Shown: positions 8,592-16,921 of the stretch, piece after piece | How the letters are laid out: the number at the start of each line of letters is the position of its first letter | Position numbering within the stretch: the stretch's first letter is position 1 | Assembly (NCBI RefSeq): GCF_001499675.1 | Contig: NZ_LN609302.1 | Location: forward strand, 590,896-654,895 | Reading direction: 5' to 3' | Origin: Acetobacter ghanensis | GTDB taxonomy: Bacteria; Pseudomonadota; Alphaproteobacteria; Acetobacterales; Acetobacteraceae | Length of the DNA stretch: 64,000 bases | Notes under the pieces: generated by a model | What the model saw: only the letters and a program-made list of their open reading frames with translations | Told to the model about the DNA's origin: nothing | The model's database searches: none | Program-made: the position numbers and the translations under genes

Positions 8592-9948
8592 TATCAAAAA
8601 TATTTTCTGGTCTGTCCTCTTCGGGGGCGCGGTCATGGGTGGGCTGTATGGTGCTCCGGCCTACGCAGCAGCGGATGATGATCAGGCTCTTATGGAACGT
8701 GGTGCCTATCTGGCCACTGCGGGGGACTGCGTTGCCTGCCATACCCGTCCGGGCGGTAAGCCGTTTGCCGGAGGGCTGGAAATTGCCACCCCCAAGGGGG
8801 CTGTGGTGTCCACCAACATTACGCCAGATCCTCAAAGTGGTATTGGCGCGTACACGCTGGAAGATTTTGAAAAAGCTCTGCGCCGTGGCGTGCGCAAGGA
8901 TGGCGCCTATCTTTATCCTGTCATGCCGTATGTTTCCTACGCCGGGCTGACGGATCAGGATGTTAAGGCCCTGTACACGTGGTTCATGCACGGTGTGCAG
9001 CCTGTGGCCGAGAAACCGCCTGAAACGCAGATGGCTTTTCCGGGGAACATCCGCATGTCCATGATGGCGTGGAACATGCTGGCAGAGAGTGAAACGCCCG
9101 AAACTGGGGATTCCTCAGCATACGACAAGCTGCGCCGGGGCCATTATCTGGCAACGGCGCTGGAGCATTGCGGCACCTGCCATACGCCACGCAACTTCAT
9201 GCTTGTTGAGCAGCAGGACCAGTATCTGGCTGGTAGTCAGCTTAATGGCTGGTTTGCGCCCAATATCACCCCAAGCAACACAGCGGGGATAGGGGACTGG
9301 AGTGAAGATGATCTGGTCGCTTATCTCAAAACAGGTCATGCCAAAGGGCGCAGTCAGGCCGCTGGTCCTATGGGAGAGGCTGTAGAGCATAGCACCAGCC
9401 ATCTGACAGATGAGGACCTGCACGCTCTGGCGGCTTTCATCAAACAGGTGCCGGTGCATGATGATGCCGCTGAACCTCAGGCGCGGGATAGTTTTGGTAA
9501 GGCCGTGTCCGAGCCAGACCTGCGGTCCGGTATTGTACACCGGGTGGATGATCTGAATACGTTGAGCGGGGCAGAACTGTACGATGCAAACTGCGCGGCC
9601 TGCCATGGGCCGAATGGAGCAGGCACGGCAGACCAGTATGTTCCTTCGCTATATACCAACTCGGTCGTTGGGTCGGGGCGTCCGGATAACCTGATTATGA
9701 CCATTCTGGAGGGCGTGGACCGCAATACACCGTCCGGTCATGTAAATATGCCGTCCTTTGGGAGCCATTCAGATGTGCAGCGTCTGAGTGATGAGGAAAT
9801 TGCAAAACTGGTTAATTACCTGACTGCCCGGTTTGGGAGTGGTGATCACCATGTCACCGCTGAGCAGGTTGCGGATAAACGGCAGCCTCCCCCGGTGCCA
9901 GCGGTTGCGCAGGATGCAGCAAAGCCTGCTCCGTCCGACCATCCATAA
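8584..9948 (+). CDS. Triheme cytochrome c subunit of membrane dehydrogenase
   Basis: A 454-residue exported cytochrome. Signal peptide residues about 1-28 end in GAPAYA. Three CxxCH heme sites are present (CVACH, CGTCH and CAACH), each in its own class-I-like domain with downstream methionines (for example VMPYVSYAGLTDQDVKALY and NMPSFGSHSDVQRLSDEEIAKL). The family takes electrons from the FAD subunit and passes them to ubiquinone in the cytoplasmic membrane. Unlike some relatives it ends in a Pro/Ala-rich tail (QPPPVPAVAQDAAKPAP) rather than an obvious transmembrane helix, so it is probably held by amphipathic segments. The start codon overlaps the large-subunit stop by 8 nt, implying coupled translation. 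A strong hairpin follows. Confidence 0.9.
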   Translation: MADIKNIFWSVLFGGAVMGGLYGAPAYAAADDDQALMERGAYLATAGDCVACHTRPGGKPFAGGLEIATPKGAVVSTNITPDPQSGIGAYTLEDFEKALRRGVRKDGAYLYPVMPYVSYAGLTDQDVKALYTWFMHGVQPVAEKPPETQMAFPGNIRMSMMAWNMLAESETPETGDSSAYDKLRRGHYLATALEHCGTCHTPRNFMLVEQQDQYLAGSQLNGWFAPNITPSNTAGIGDWSEDDLVAYLKTGHAKGRSQAAGPMGEAVEHSTSHLTDEDLHALAAFIKQVPVHDDAAEPQARDSFGKAVSEPDLRSGIVHRVDDLNTLSGAELYDANCAACHGPNGAGTADQYVPSLYTNSVVGSGRPDNLIMTILEGVDRNTPSGHVNMPSFGSHSDVQRLSDEEIAKLVNYLTARFGSGDHHVTAEQVADKRQPPPVPAVAQDAAKPAPSDHP

Positions 9949-9952
9949 AGTA

Positions 9953-9987
9953 TTTCTCCCCGTGGCAGATTTGACCACGGGGAGAAA
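9953..9987. terminator. 13-bp-stem hairpin closing the dehydrogenase operon
   Basis: A perfect 13-bp inverted repeat (TTTCTCCCCGTGG and CCACGGGGAGAAA) with a 9-nt loop begins 5 nt after the cytochrome stop. The stem carries T/A bases at its base on both sides, so it could terminate transcription from either direction, but there is no long T-run. Confidence 0.7.
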
Positions 9988-10374
9988 TTGCATTTCATTC
10001 AGTATTTTAATAAAACCTATAAAATAGAGTCTTTTTGCCTCATCTTTTTGTGGGGGCAGGGTGATTGTATGTAGCCAGGCAGTGCACTGGAGCGGACGCT
10101 ATGCTTCTGGCGTAGTTGATGAATGCTCTATGCGTACAGGGCGTAAGAAGGTAATTGAGAACGCATGGAGCCAGTGGTGTTTGGTCTGGCGTTAGGTCAG
10201 TATCAAAGCCGATTGTGCATTCAGAAGGTTACTTGCATGTTTTCTCTTCTCTCGCTGATATTGTGTGCCGGTAATTTTGGTTCGTGAGTACGATTGTGTT
10301 TTGCTTGTCTAAGGCGACAGAATCATAACAAACTGAAGTTATTTACTTTTGGTTAGGTCTTTAGGAGATTTCCC
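9988..10374. other. Intergenic region
   Basis: About 390 nt between the dehydrogenase hairpin and the next gene. No gene or strong hairpin was seen. AGGAG at about 10362-10366 is the ribosome site of the next gene. Confidence 0.3.
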
Positions 10375-10935
10375 ATGTGGGAAAACCCAAAACATATTAT
10401 TGTTCCTGTGTTCTTCAATTACCGTGGAACAGCGCTTTTTCATGAAGATCCCATTAAGGTGAAAGCCAACCCTAATGGCCTGCAGAAGTTTATGGGACTG
10501 TTTAACCAGAAGTACCTGCCGACAGACGAAATCCGCTACCAGAAGCACTTTTACTATGGTTTTGAATTCAACCCCCGTGAGGTCAAGGCAACCCAATGCC
10601 TGATGGGGGGGATTTTTGACTTTTTTCATGCTCGCGGTCTGACGTTTAACTATCCGGATATCTCCAACCGCAAAGGGAATGAGATCTGGATAGGAGAATA
10701 TAAATGTCATCTGTTCGATATTATGGCCGACATCAGGAACCCGCATCTCTGTGATTTTGGGTATTTTGACCCCAAAACAGGCAACGTGGTGCTTGATGAC
10801 AACCAGCGCCGTTCGGATGGGCAGCATAAATCCACGGATGTGTCACGCCGACTGGTGCGGGACAGCTTTCTGAACGGAAAAATTTTGGCAAGCTGCATCA
10901 AGGTCATGGAACTGCCAAAGGAAAAAAGCCAGTAA
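10375..10935 (+). CDS. Hypothetical protein, unrecognised family
   Basis: A 186-residue protein I do not recognise. It starts MWENPKHIIVPVFFNYRGTA with a good AGGAG site about 9 nt upstream. There is no signal peptide, membrane helix or known nucleotide-binding motif. It is rich in aromatics and charged residues (KHFYYGFEFNPREVK, IFDFFHARGLTFNYPDIS) and has a central basic-acidic stretch (DDNQRRSDGQHKSTDVSRR), suggesting a soluble cytoplasmic protein. Coding character is good: normal codon use, no overlap, its own upstream gap. A short AGCCAGT/ACTGGCT dyad overlaps the stop and is followed by GTTTCCTTT, which may be a weak terminator. It stands alone between the dehydrogenase operon and the c-di-GMP gene, and the context gives no function. 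Confidence 0.7.
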   Translation: MWENPKHIIVPVFFNYRGTALFHEDPIKVKANPNGLQKFMGLFNQKYLPTDEIRYQKHFYYGFEFNPREVKATQCLMGGIFDFFHARGLTFNYPDISNRKGNEIWIGEYKCHLFDIMADIRNPHLCDFGYFDPKTGNVVLDDNQRRSDGQHKSTDVSRRLVRDSFLNGKILASCIKVMELPKEKSQ

Positions 10936-11284
10936 CTGGCTGTTTCCTTTGTTGCATGTGGTGAGCATCCGACTTTTCCCTGTTGTCAGACGGCGCCAAG
11001 GGGAAAGCAATTGTGGTCGTTGCAACCTATAGCGGCCACATTGATACACAATTTTCTGGTCGATAAAATTTAGGCAGACTTGTATTGGGGCGTTAAAGCG
11101 CCAACGCGGCGTGCTGTCTGATATATATTCTTTAATGGAATATATAATATTCATATAGTGGCGTCATTGTCATATAAAATTTGCTCATTTTAAGGATAAA
11201 AAGCAGCGCAAAGGCCCTTGCAGAACCATAGGGTAAGGTTTTTGCTGGCGAGCTACAGAGTTAGGGAAGGTTTTGGTCCGTTTT
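10936..11284. other. Intergenic region upstream of the c-di-GMP gene
   Basis: About 350 nt. The stretch 11110-11210 is AT-rich (ATATATTC and TATATAATATTCATATAG) and is the likely promoter zone. AGGGAAGG at 11263-11270 is the ribosome site of the downstream gene; it lies very close to a TTG at 11273 and 14 nt from the ATG at 11285. Confidence 0.35.
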
Positions 11285-14200
11285 ATGGGGAATGCAACAA
11301 ATCTGGAGTTGGTGCAGAGACTTTACCGTGCCCTGCTGAATACGGCGGATGCTGTGTTGCAGGCCGCTACAGAAAGCGAAATGTGCGATAAAACGTGCGC
11401 CGATCTGGTGTGCGATACGCTTTTTCAGGCTGTGTGGATTGGCCGCAAGGATGACTCCGACAGGTTGCAAGTCCTCTCCTGCATGGGGGTAGGGACGCAA
11501 GGTGTTACCAACCTCAAATTCAGTTTTTACGAAAGTATGCCCCAGTTCCCTGTGGCCGTAGAGGCATGGGACAGACAAACCCTTGTTTACAGTAATGACG
11601 AACTGAGAGAACAGCAGAATACCCCTTGGTATGATTTTCTCTCCCGCAACCAATGGCGGGCTGTACTGGCTGTTCCTATCTGGCGCGGGGGAGAGCGTTG
11701 GGCTGTTATTTCTTTTGTCTCCGCGCGGACAGATATGTTCGATGAGCAGTGTATTGGACTGTGCCAAAAGGTTGCGGAACTACTGGGCCATGCGCTGGAC
11801 AAGCTGGATGCGCAGAAAAGACTGGAAAAACTCCAGAATGAAGAAGCAAGGCGTGCGCGGCATGACGCACTGACAGGACTCCCCAACCGTCTGGCACTTG
11901 AGGAATACATGCCACAGGCCATGGCCCGTGCGGTGCGGCAAGGCAGTTCTGTGGCCGTTGGTATGATGGATCTGGATGACTTCAAGCAGGTGAATGATGG
12001 GTATGGGCATGAGGCGGGAGACCGCCTTTTGCAAACGCTTGCCCGCCGCTTGCAGGAGCACATTCGGCACACGGATTATGTCGCCAGACTGGGGGGTGAC
12101 GAGTTTGTTATTGTGTTGGAAAATCTGGACCCGCTTTTACGGGTGACGCAGGCCACAAAAATTCTGGATAATGTGCATAAAGCGGTGGAAACGCCCTTTC
12201 CCATTACAAATGGGGCGTTTGCCGTCGTGGGCATGACGCTGGGGCTGGCGCTTTACCCTGTTGATGGAGAAGACCCGGATACGTTGTTGCGGCGTGCGGA
12301 TGCGGCCATGTATCTGTCCAAGCAAAATAAGGCCAGTCGTGAGAACTGGTGGTGCCTTGCGAGCAACGCCCTGCAAATGCAGGCGGAAGAAAGTGTTCAG
12401 CAGGTTTCGTTCAATCCATACGGGCCAGAGGCAGCAGAGCTGCTGGTGCGTGCCAAGGCATTTTTGGGACGGATACGGCAGAATTTCATTGAGTGCTTTT
12501 ATGATAGCCTAGGAAAAATGAGTGAGGCGCAGGCAGTTCTGTCTGTTCTGACACCTGAGCAACTGGACAAATTGAAGCATCAGCAGGCGGCCCATCTGGA
12601 CTTTTTGCTGTCGGCAGAAACGCAGCAGCAGGATATTCTGAAGCTGGCAAACAAGCTGGGCGCCATTCACACGTTGTGTGGTATTTCCCCAGCCCTCTTG
12701 GGTGAAGCGTATAGTATTTACAGGCGGTTGTTGATTGATAGCCTGGATAAAGCCCTGCTTCGTGCTTATGACCGGTACCATATTCTTCTCACCACAGAAA
12801 TGCGCTTGCAGGACGATAAAGGCGCACAGCTTGAAGCCGGTCAGGCGGTTGAGGAAAAATACTTTTCCCTGCTGTCCTCCCGCCTGCCTGTTGCTGGCTG
12901 CGTGTGGCCAGATGTAAGCGGGCAGGGCGTGAAGGCGTTGGGCAGCCTTCCGGGTATAGAAGCCGTTTTGCTGTTCCGTATGAATCCGTCTGGGGAACTG
13001 GTCGTTGAGCATAGCGGGGGCCGTGTAGGGGCTAAGTTAACGGAAAGGCTGAAGGAGAAAATCAGCCAGCCAGTTGTTAACGCCCAGTCTGTTTTTGGTA
13101 ATTCTGTCACTGGCTTGGCGTGGCGCACACGGCAGCAGCAAACCTGCGCTTCATACTCCATTGATCCGAATGCCGCACCGTGGCGTGGGATAATGGCTGA
13201 CTTGGGTATCTGCTCGTCCATCAGCATTCCGGTTTCCATGGAGGAAGAGCAGGTTGCAGTGGTACTGGCCCTGTTTGGGGCGTATCCCAATCAGTTTGAA
13301 ACGCAGCGGATGCAGCAGTTCGCCCGGAGCCTGCAACATCGCTGGGAGCAGATGTGGATGCGCTGCTGCTTTCAGAGAGGTTCGGCCGTGACGGAAGAGC
13401 AGTCCTGTTATTTGAGAGACAGGCTGTTTAGTGATGGGTTGCGGATGTATGTGCAGCCTATTGTGAACCTGCGGACCGGAGAATTGCTCGAACTCGAAGC
13501 CCTTGTCCGCATTCAGGATACAAATGGCACAATTATAGAGCCGGGTAGTTTTTTGTCCCTGCTCGGGCAGAACGAACTGGATAGGCTGTTCCATATGGGG
13601 CTTGAGGAGTGTCTAACTCTTCTGGAACGTTGGCAGAACCAAGGGCATGTCCTTAACCTCGCCATCAATATGCCTCCGACTTACCTCTTGAATGAGGATG
13701 GCCCGGCATGGGTTGGCAGCGCTTTACAGCGGCATAACATCCGACCCGAACAGTTGACGGTTGAGCTTCTGGAAACCCAGATGATCGATCCAACAATACA
13801 GGATATAGCGATCCAGAAATTCAAGGCTGTAGGGGTCAAGATTGCTATTGATGATCTGGGTTCCGGCTATAGCAACCTGCTCCGTCTTTCTTCCTTGCCG
13901 TTTGACATTATCAAGGTTGATCAAGGGCTTTTGCGGAATATTCGTACAGCGCCGCTCCAGACGTTCAGTATGGTCAAGTCCGTGCTGGATATGGGGATCG
14001 ATTTTCATGAACTGGTGATTGTGGAAGGGCTGGAGGACGATGACGTTCTTGAGGCCATCTATCATCTTGGATGCCGTTATGGCCAAGGGTATGGCATTTC
14101 TCCCCCAATGCCGCCTGAGCATTTTTCCGAGTGGTATGCCGCGTATCGGGTAAAGGCGCATAGCGTCCGGTACACAGCCGAGTTGGTGAGCGATCTGGGA

Positions 14201-14455
14201 GTGCTGGCGTACCACTGGATGTCCACCCGAGGAGGGCAAAGTGTCAGCAGGCATCCTTTGCACGCCTGCCTCATCACACAATGGCTGGCGGCTCAGGGGT
14301 TGGCGGGGTCAGAAGCTGCCCACTGGCATGAGGAATGCCATCATGGGGATGATCCGGTGGAAGCGTCCCGTAAATTTGTCGAATGGTTGGTGCAGCGCAT
14401 AGCTATGGCTCATAAGGAACATCTGGACGCTGCAGACGTTGCTAAGGCTGGGTAA
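11285..14455 (+). CDS. Multidomain c-di-GMP enzyme: GAF-GGDEF-globin-GAF-EAL
   Basis: A 1056-residue cytoplasmic signalling protein. The N-terminal 160 residues are GAF-like. A complete diguanylate cyclase domain follows with GGDEF at 270-274 and an RxxD inhibitory site five residues before it (RHTDYVARL). Residues about 380-520 resemble a sensor globin: a Q-x-x-H helix, then KLGAIHTLCGISPALLGEAY, where H462 would be the proximal heme ligand. A second GAF-like region (about 540-700) follows. The EAL domain begins with E-A-L at 738-740 and keeps AINMPP, VELLET, IAIDDLGSGYSNL, IKVDQG, VIVEGLED and QGYGIS, so it looks catalytically complete. The last 100 residues are His/Cys-rich (HPLHACLITQWL, HWHEECHHGD) and unassigned. 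It probably couples heme-bound gas sensing to c-di-GMP turnover, which controls cellulose and biofilm in this family (inference). A TTG start at 11273 is possible. Confidence 0.85.
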   Translation: MGNATNLELVQRLYRALLNTADAVLQAATESEMCDKTCADLVCDTLFQAVWIGRKDDSDRLQVLSCMGVGTQGVTNLKFSFYESMPQFPVAVEAWDRQTLVYSNDELREQQNTPWYDFLSRNQWRAVLAVPIWRGGERWAVISFVSARTDMFDEQCIGLCQKVAELLGHALDKLDAQKRLEKLQNEEARRARHDALTGLPNRLALEEYMPQAMARAVRQGSSVAVGMMDLDDFKQVNDGYGHEAGDRLLQTLARRLQEHIRHTDYVARLGGDEFVIVLENLDPLLRVTQATKILDNVHKAVETPFPITNGAFAVVGMTLGLALYPVDGEDPDTLLRRADAAMYLSKQNKASRENWWCLASNALQMQAEESVQQVSFNPYGPEAAELLVRAKAFLGRIRQNFIECFYDSLGKMSEAQAVLSVLTPEQLDKLKHQQAAHLDFLLSAETQQQDILKLANKLGAIHTLCGISPALLGEAYSIYRRLLIDSLDKALLRAYDRYHILLTTEMRLQDDKGAQLEAGQAVEEKYFSLLSSRLPVAGCVWPDVSGQGVKALGSLPGIEAVLLFRMNPSGELVVEHSGGRVGAKLTERLKEKISQPVVNAQSVFGNSVTGLAWRTRQQQTCASYSIDPNAAPWRGIMADLGICSSISIPVSMEEEQVAVVLALFGAYPNQFETQRMQQFARSLQHRWEQMWMRCCFQRGSAVTEEQSCYLRDRLFSDGLRMYVQPIVNLRTGELLELEALVRIQDTNGTIIEPGSFLSLLGQNELDRLFHMGLEECLTLLERWQNQGHVLNLAINMPPTYLLNEDGPAWVGSALQRHNIRPEQLTVELLETQMIDPTIQDIAIQKFKAVGVKIAIDDLGSGYSNLLRLSSLPFDIIKVDQGLLRNIRTAPLQTFSMVKSVLDMGIDFHELVIVEGLEDDDVLEAIYHLGCRYGQGYGISPPMPPEHFSEWYAAYRVKAHSVRYTAELVSDLGVLAYHWMSTRGGQSVSRHPLHACLITQWLAAQGLAGSEAAHWHEECHHGDDPVEASRKFVEWLVQRIAMAHKEHLDAADVAKAG

Positions 14456-14795
14456 ATTATAAAATATTTCTTAATAAATACGCAGTAAAATAAAATAACG
14501 TCATAATCTTGTAGTATGGAGCAATGCCATTTTGGGTAAGATTTGCGTCATGCATGGCTGCGGTGCGCATATTAAAAGTGCTGGGGCAGGCTCGTTGGTG
14601 TTGCCATTGTTATGTTATTTTAAAGCAGCTTATGTGCTTATTACCAGCAAGAGACAGAGCTTCATCTGAAGCTGAGGCGATATTATAGTCAATGATATCA
14701 GAATTTAAAAAAAGCACCCTTGATTATTGCAAGGGATATGCTAGAGACACGCGCCCAGTATAAATAGAATTTTTCATGAAAAATTTGGATTTGTC
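14456..14795. other. AT-rich intergenic region before the polysaccharide block
   Basis: About 340 nt with no gene. It contains a 16-nt dyad (AGCTTCA-TC-TGAAGCT, 14658-14673) and a weaker CCCTTG/CAAGGG hairpin near 14718-14735. Either may be regulatory for the downstream cluster. The promoter of the block is expected here. Confidence 0.35.
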
Positions 14796-15218
14796 ATGAG
14801 TTCCAGCGCTTGCAGTGTAGAAAACGAAGTAGAAAAAGACACTAAAGAATTTTTGCGTTATTTTGTGTGCTCTGTTTTTTCTTTAGGACTGGATATTGGG
14901 GCATTTAGTATTTGTATTAGATTTCTGGGCATTTTCTGGGTTTATGCTGCCTGTATTGGATTTTTGATTGGCTCGACCGTTGCTTATTGTGGGAGCATCT
15001 TTTGGGTTTTTCAATCTCGCAGAATGGCACCGCATCAAGGTACGGAATTTTTCGTTTTTGTTGCTATAGGCGTTTGTGGTTTAGCCCTATGCGAATTTTT
15101 GCTCTGGCTTGGTATCACAGTCATGGGGTATTCACCTGAACTGACTCGGGCTTTTGCAAGTGTGGTGACGTTCCTTTTTAACTTTTTGGTTAGGAAAATA
15201 GCCCTCTTTCGTGGCTGA
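14796..15218 (+). CDS. GtrA-family membrane protein
   Basis: A 140-residue protein with four predicted membrane helices and the GtrA signature: FLRYFVCSVFSLGLDIGAF at the start, a glycine-rich second helix, FWVFQSRR, and FLFNFLVRKIALFRG at the end. GtrA proteins are small flippase-like partners that help move or use polyprenyl-linked sugars in glycosylation of surface polysaccharide. This is the first gene of the polysaccharide block and ends 25 nt before the next gene, so the two are probably co-transcribed. A second GtrA protein is encoded at 19463-19858. Confidence 0.85.
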   Translation: MSSSACSVENEVEKDTKEFLRYFVCSVFSLGLDIGAFSICIRFLGIFWVYAACIGFLIGSTVAYCGSIFWVFQSRRMAPHQGTEFFVFVAIGVCGLALCEFLLWLGITVMGYSPELTRAFASVVTFLFNFLVRKIALFRG

Positions 15219-15243
15219 AGATTTGGGAAAGACAGACGCTGTT

Positions 15244-16789
15244 ATGAATCTGGATGAGAAAATTGTTGTCATTGGGGCAGGTCCGGCAGGCCTTACGCTT
15301 GCTTATGAACTGCTCAAGGCGGGCAAAAAAAAATGTCACCATTTATGAGGCCGATACGCAGGTTGGTGGGATTTCCAAAACCGTAGAGCACAATGGTAAC
15401 CGGATTGATATTGGCGGGCACCGGTTTTTCTCCAAATCAGAATGGGTCATGTCATGGTGGGAAAATTTCCTTCCGATCAAAGTTGACAAAGACCAATCAC
15501 TTTCCCTGAAATATCAGGGCAAATCAGTCCAGCGTGACGTTGTGCCCAATGGCGCAGCAGCTTCATCTGACGATGTCATGCTGGTGCGTTCCCGTCTTTC
15601 CCGCATTTATTATAACAAACGTTTCTTTGATTATCCGCTCAAACTTACTCCAGAGAACTTGAGCAAGCTGGGTCTGAAAAAGACGTTTCTCTTTGGTCTG
15701 AGCTACGCATGGGCGCGCATCAAGAAAATAACGCCTGAGTTGACGCTGGAAGATTTTTTTATCAACCGGTTCGGTCGCAAACTTTATTTACAGTTCTTTA
15801 AGGAATACACCGAAAAAGTATGGGGTGTTCCTTGCTCGGAAATCAGTGCGGACTGGGGTGCGCAGCGGGTTAAGAGTTTGTCCATTCTGAGTGCGGTTGT
15901 GCATGCGTGCAAAAGTGCTCTGGGGCTGGATAAGAGTAAAAAAGTTCAGACGTCTCTGATCGAACAATTTATTTACCCAAAGTTCGGTCCGGGCCAGATG
16001 TGGGAAGTTGTTGCGCGTCAGATTGAGGCCATGGGTGGCCGCATTGTGATGGAAACAACCGTAAGCGGTATTACCATTGAGAATGACCGTGTTACTTCTG
16101 TGACGGTAACAGATAAAAACGGTCAGGAATCCACAGTTCCATGTGACGCGCTGGCTTCTACAATGCCAGTTAAGGACCTAGTGGCGGCGACTGGTGCATA
16201 CTGGCCCAAGGAAATGCGCCAGATTGCGCAGGAACTGCAGTACCGTGACTTTATTACGGTTGGGCTTCTATATAAGGAGAGCGATCTGGTCTCGCAGTTG
16301 GGGGATAACTGGATTTATATTCAGGAACCCGGCGTTAACGTTGGTCGTGTCCAGATTTTCAATAACTGGAGCCCATATATGGTTGCCAAACCGGGAACGG
16401 TCTGGCTGGGGCTGGAGTTCTTCTGTAAAGAAAGTGACAAGCTGTGGCAGCTTGATGATCAGGATATGATCAAGCTGGCTATTTCAGAAATGAAAAAAAT
16501 CAAGCTTGTTACAGCAGATCAGGCTCTGGATAGCATTGTTGTCCATGTACCAAAGGCTTATCCCGGCTACTTTGGTAAGTCTTACGAAGCTTTTGGAACC
16601 ATTCGTAAGGCGTTGGATTCCGTAGATAATCTTTTCCTGATTGGTCGTAACGGCATGCACCGTTATAACAATCAAGATCATTCAATGCTTACAGCCAAAG
16701 AAGCAGCAGAGCAGATTGTGTCTGGTCAGGTTGATAAAAGTAAAATCTGGCAAATCAATATTGGTGATGATTACCACGAGCAAAAATAA
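15244..16789 (+). CDS. FAD-dependent UDP-galactopyranose-mutase-like oxidoreductase, frameshifted at A9
   Basis: Read from the ATG at 15244, the protein begins with a textbook FAD motif ([20 protein letters not shown]), then stops early because of a run of nine A at 15325-15333. With eight A it continues as [19 protein letters not shown] into a 500-residue flavoprotein open to 16789. The downstream part carries GGHRFFSK, the long alpha-helical substrate domain ([20 protein letters not shown]) and the C-terminal FAD contact ([18 protein letters not shown]). The fold is that of amine-oxidase/UDP-galactopyranose-mutase relatives common in polysaccharide clusters; the substrate is unknown. As read, translation could only start inside the second frame at 15254, which loses the nucleotide-binding motif. 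Either the base call is wrong or the tract is phase-variable. Upstream gtrA ends 25 nt before; a terminator follows. Confidence 0.8.
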
Positions 16790-16827
16790 ATAAATAATTA
16801 GTATAATTTTTGTTTTGAACGCCCGTT

Positions 16828-16860
16828 AAATCTGCTTCTCTCGAGGAGCAGATTTTTCTT
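16828..16860 (+). terminator. Rho-independent terminator after the flavoprotein gene
   Basis: A 9-bp stem (AAATCTGCT with AGCAGATTT), extendable by three pairs around a CTCG loop, is followed by TTCTTT. It separates the gtrA-flavoprotein pair from the following membrane protein, and it sits so close to the ATG at 16865 that a later start is favoured for that gene. Confidence 0.75.
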
Positions 16861-16921
16861 TGGGATGGTGTTAAAAACGGGCGAAACAATAAGTTATTTT
16901 GTGTTCCAGAAGGCGGAAAAA

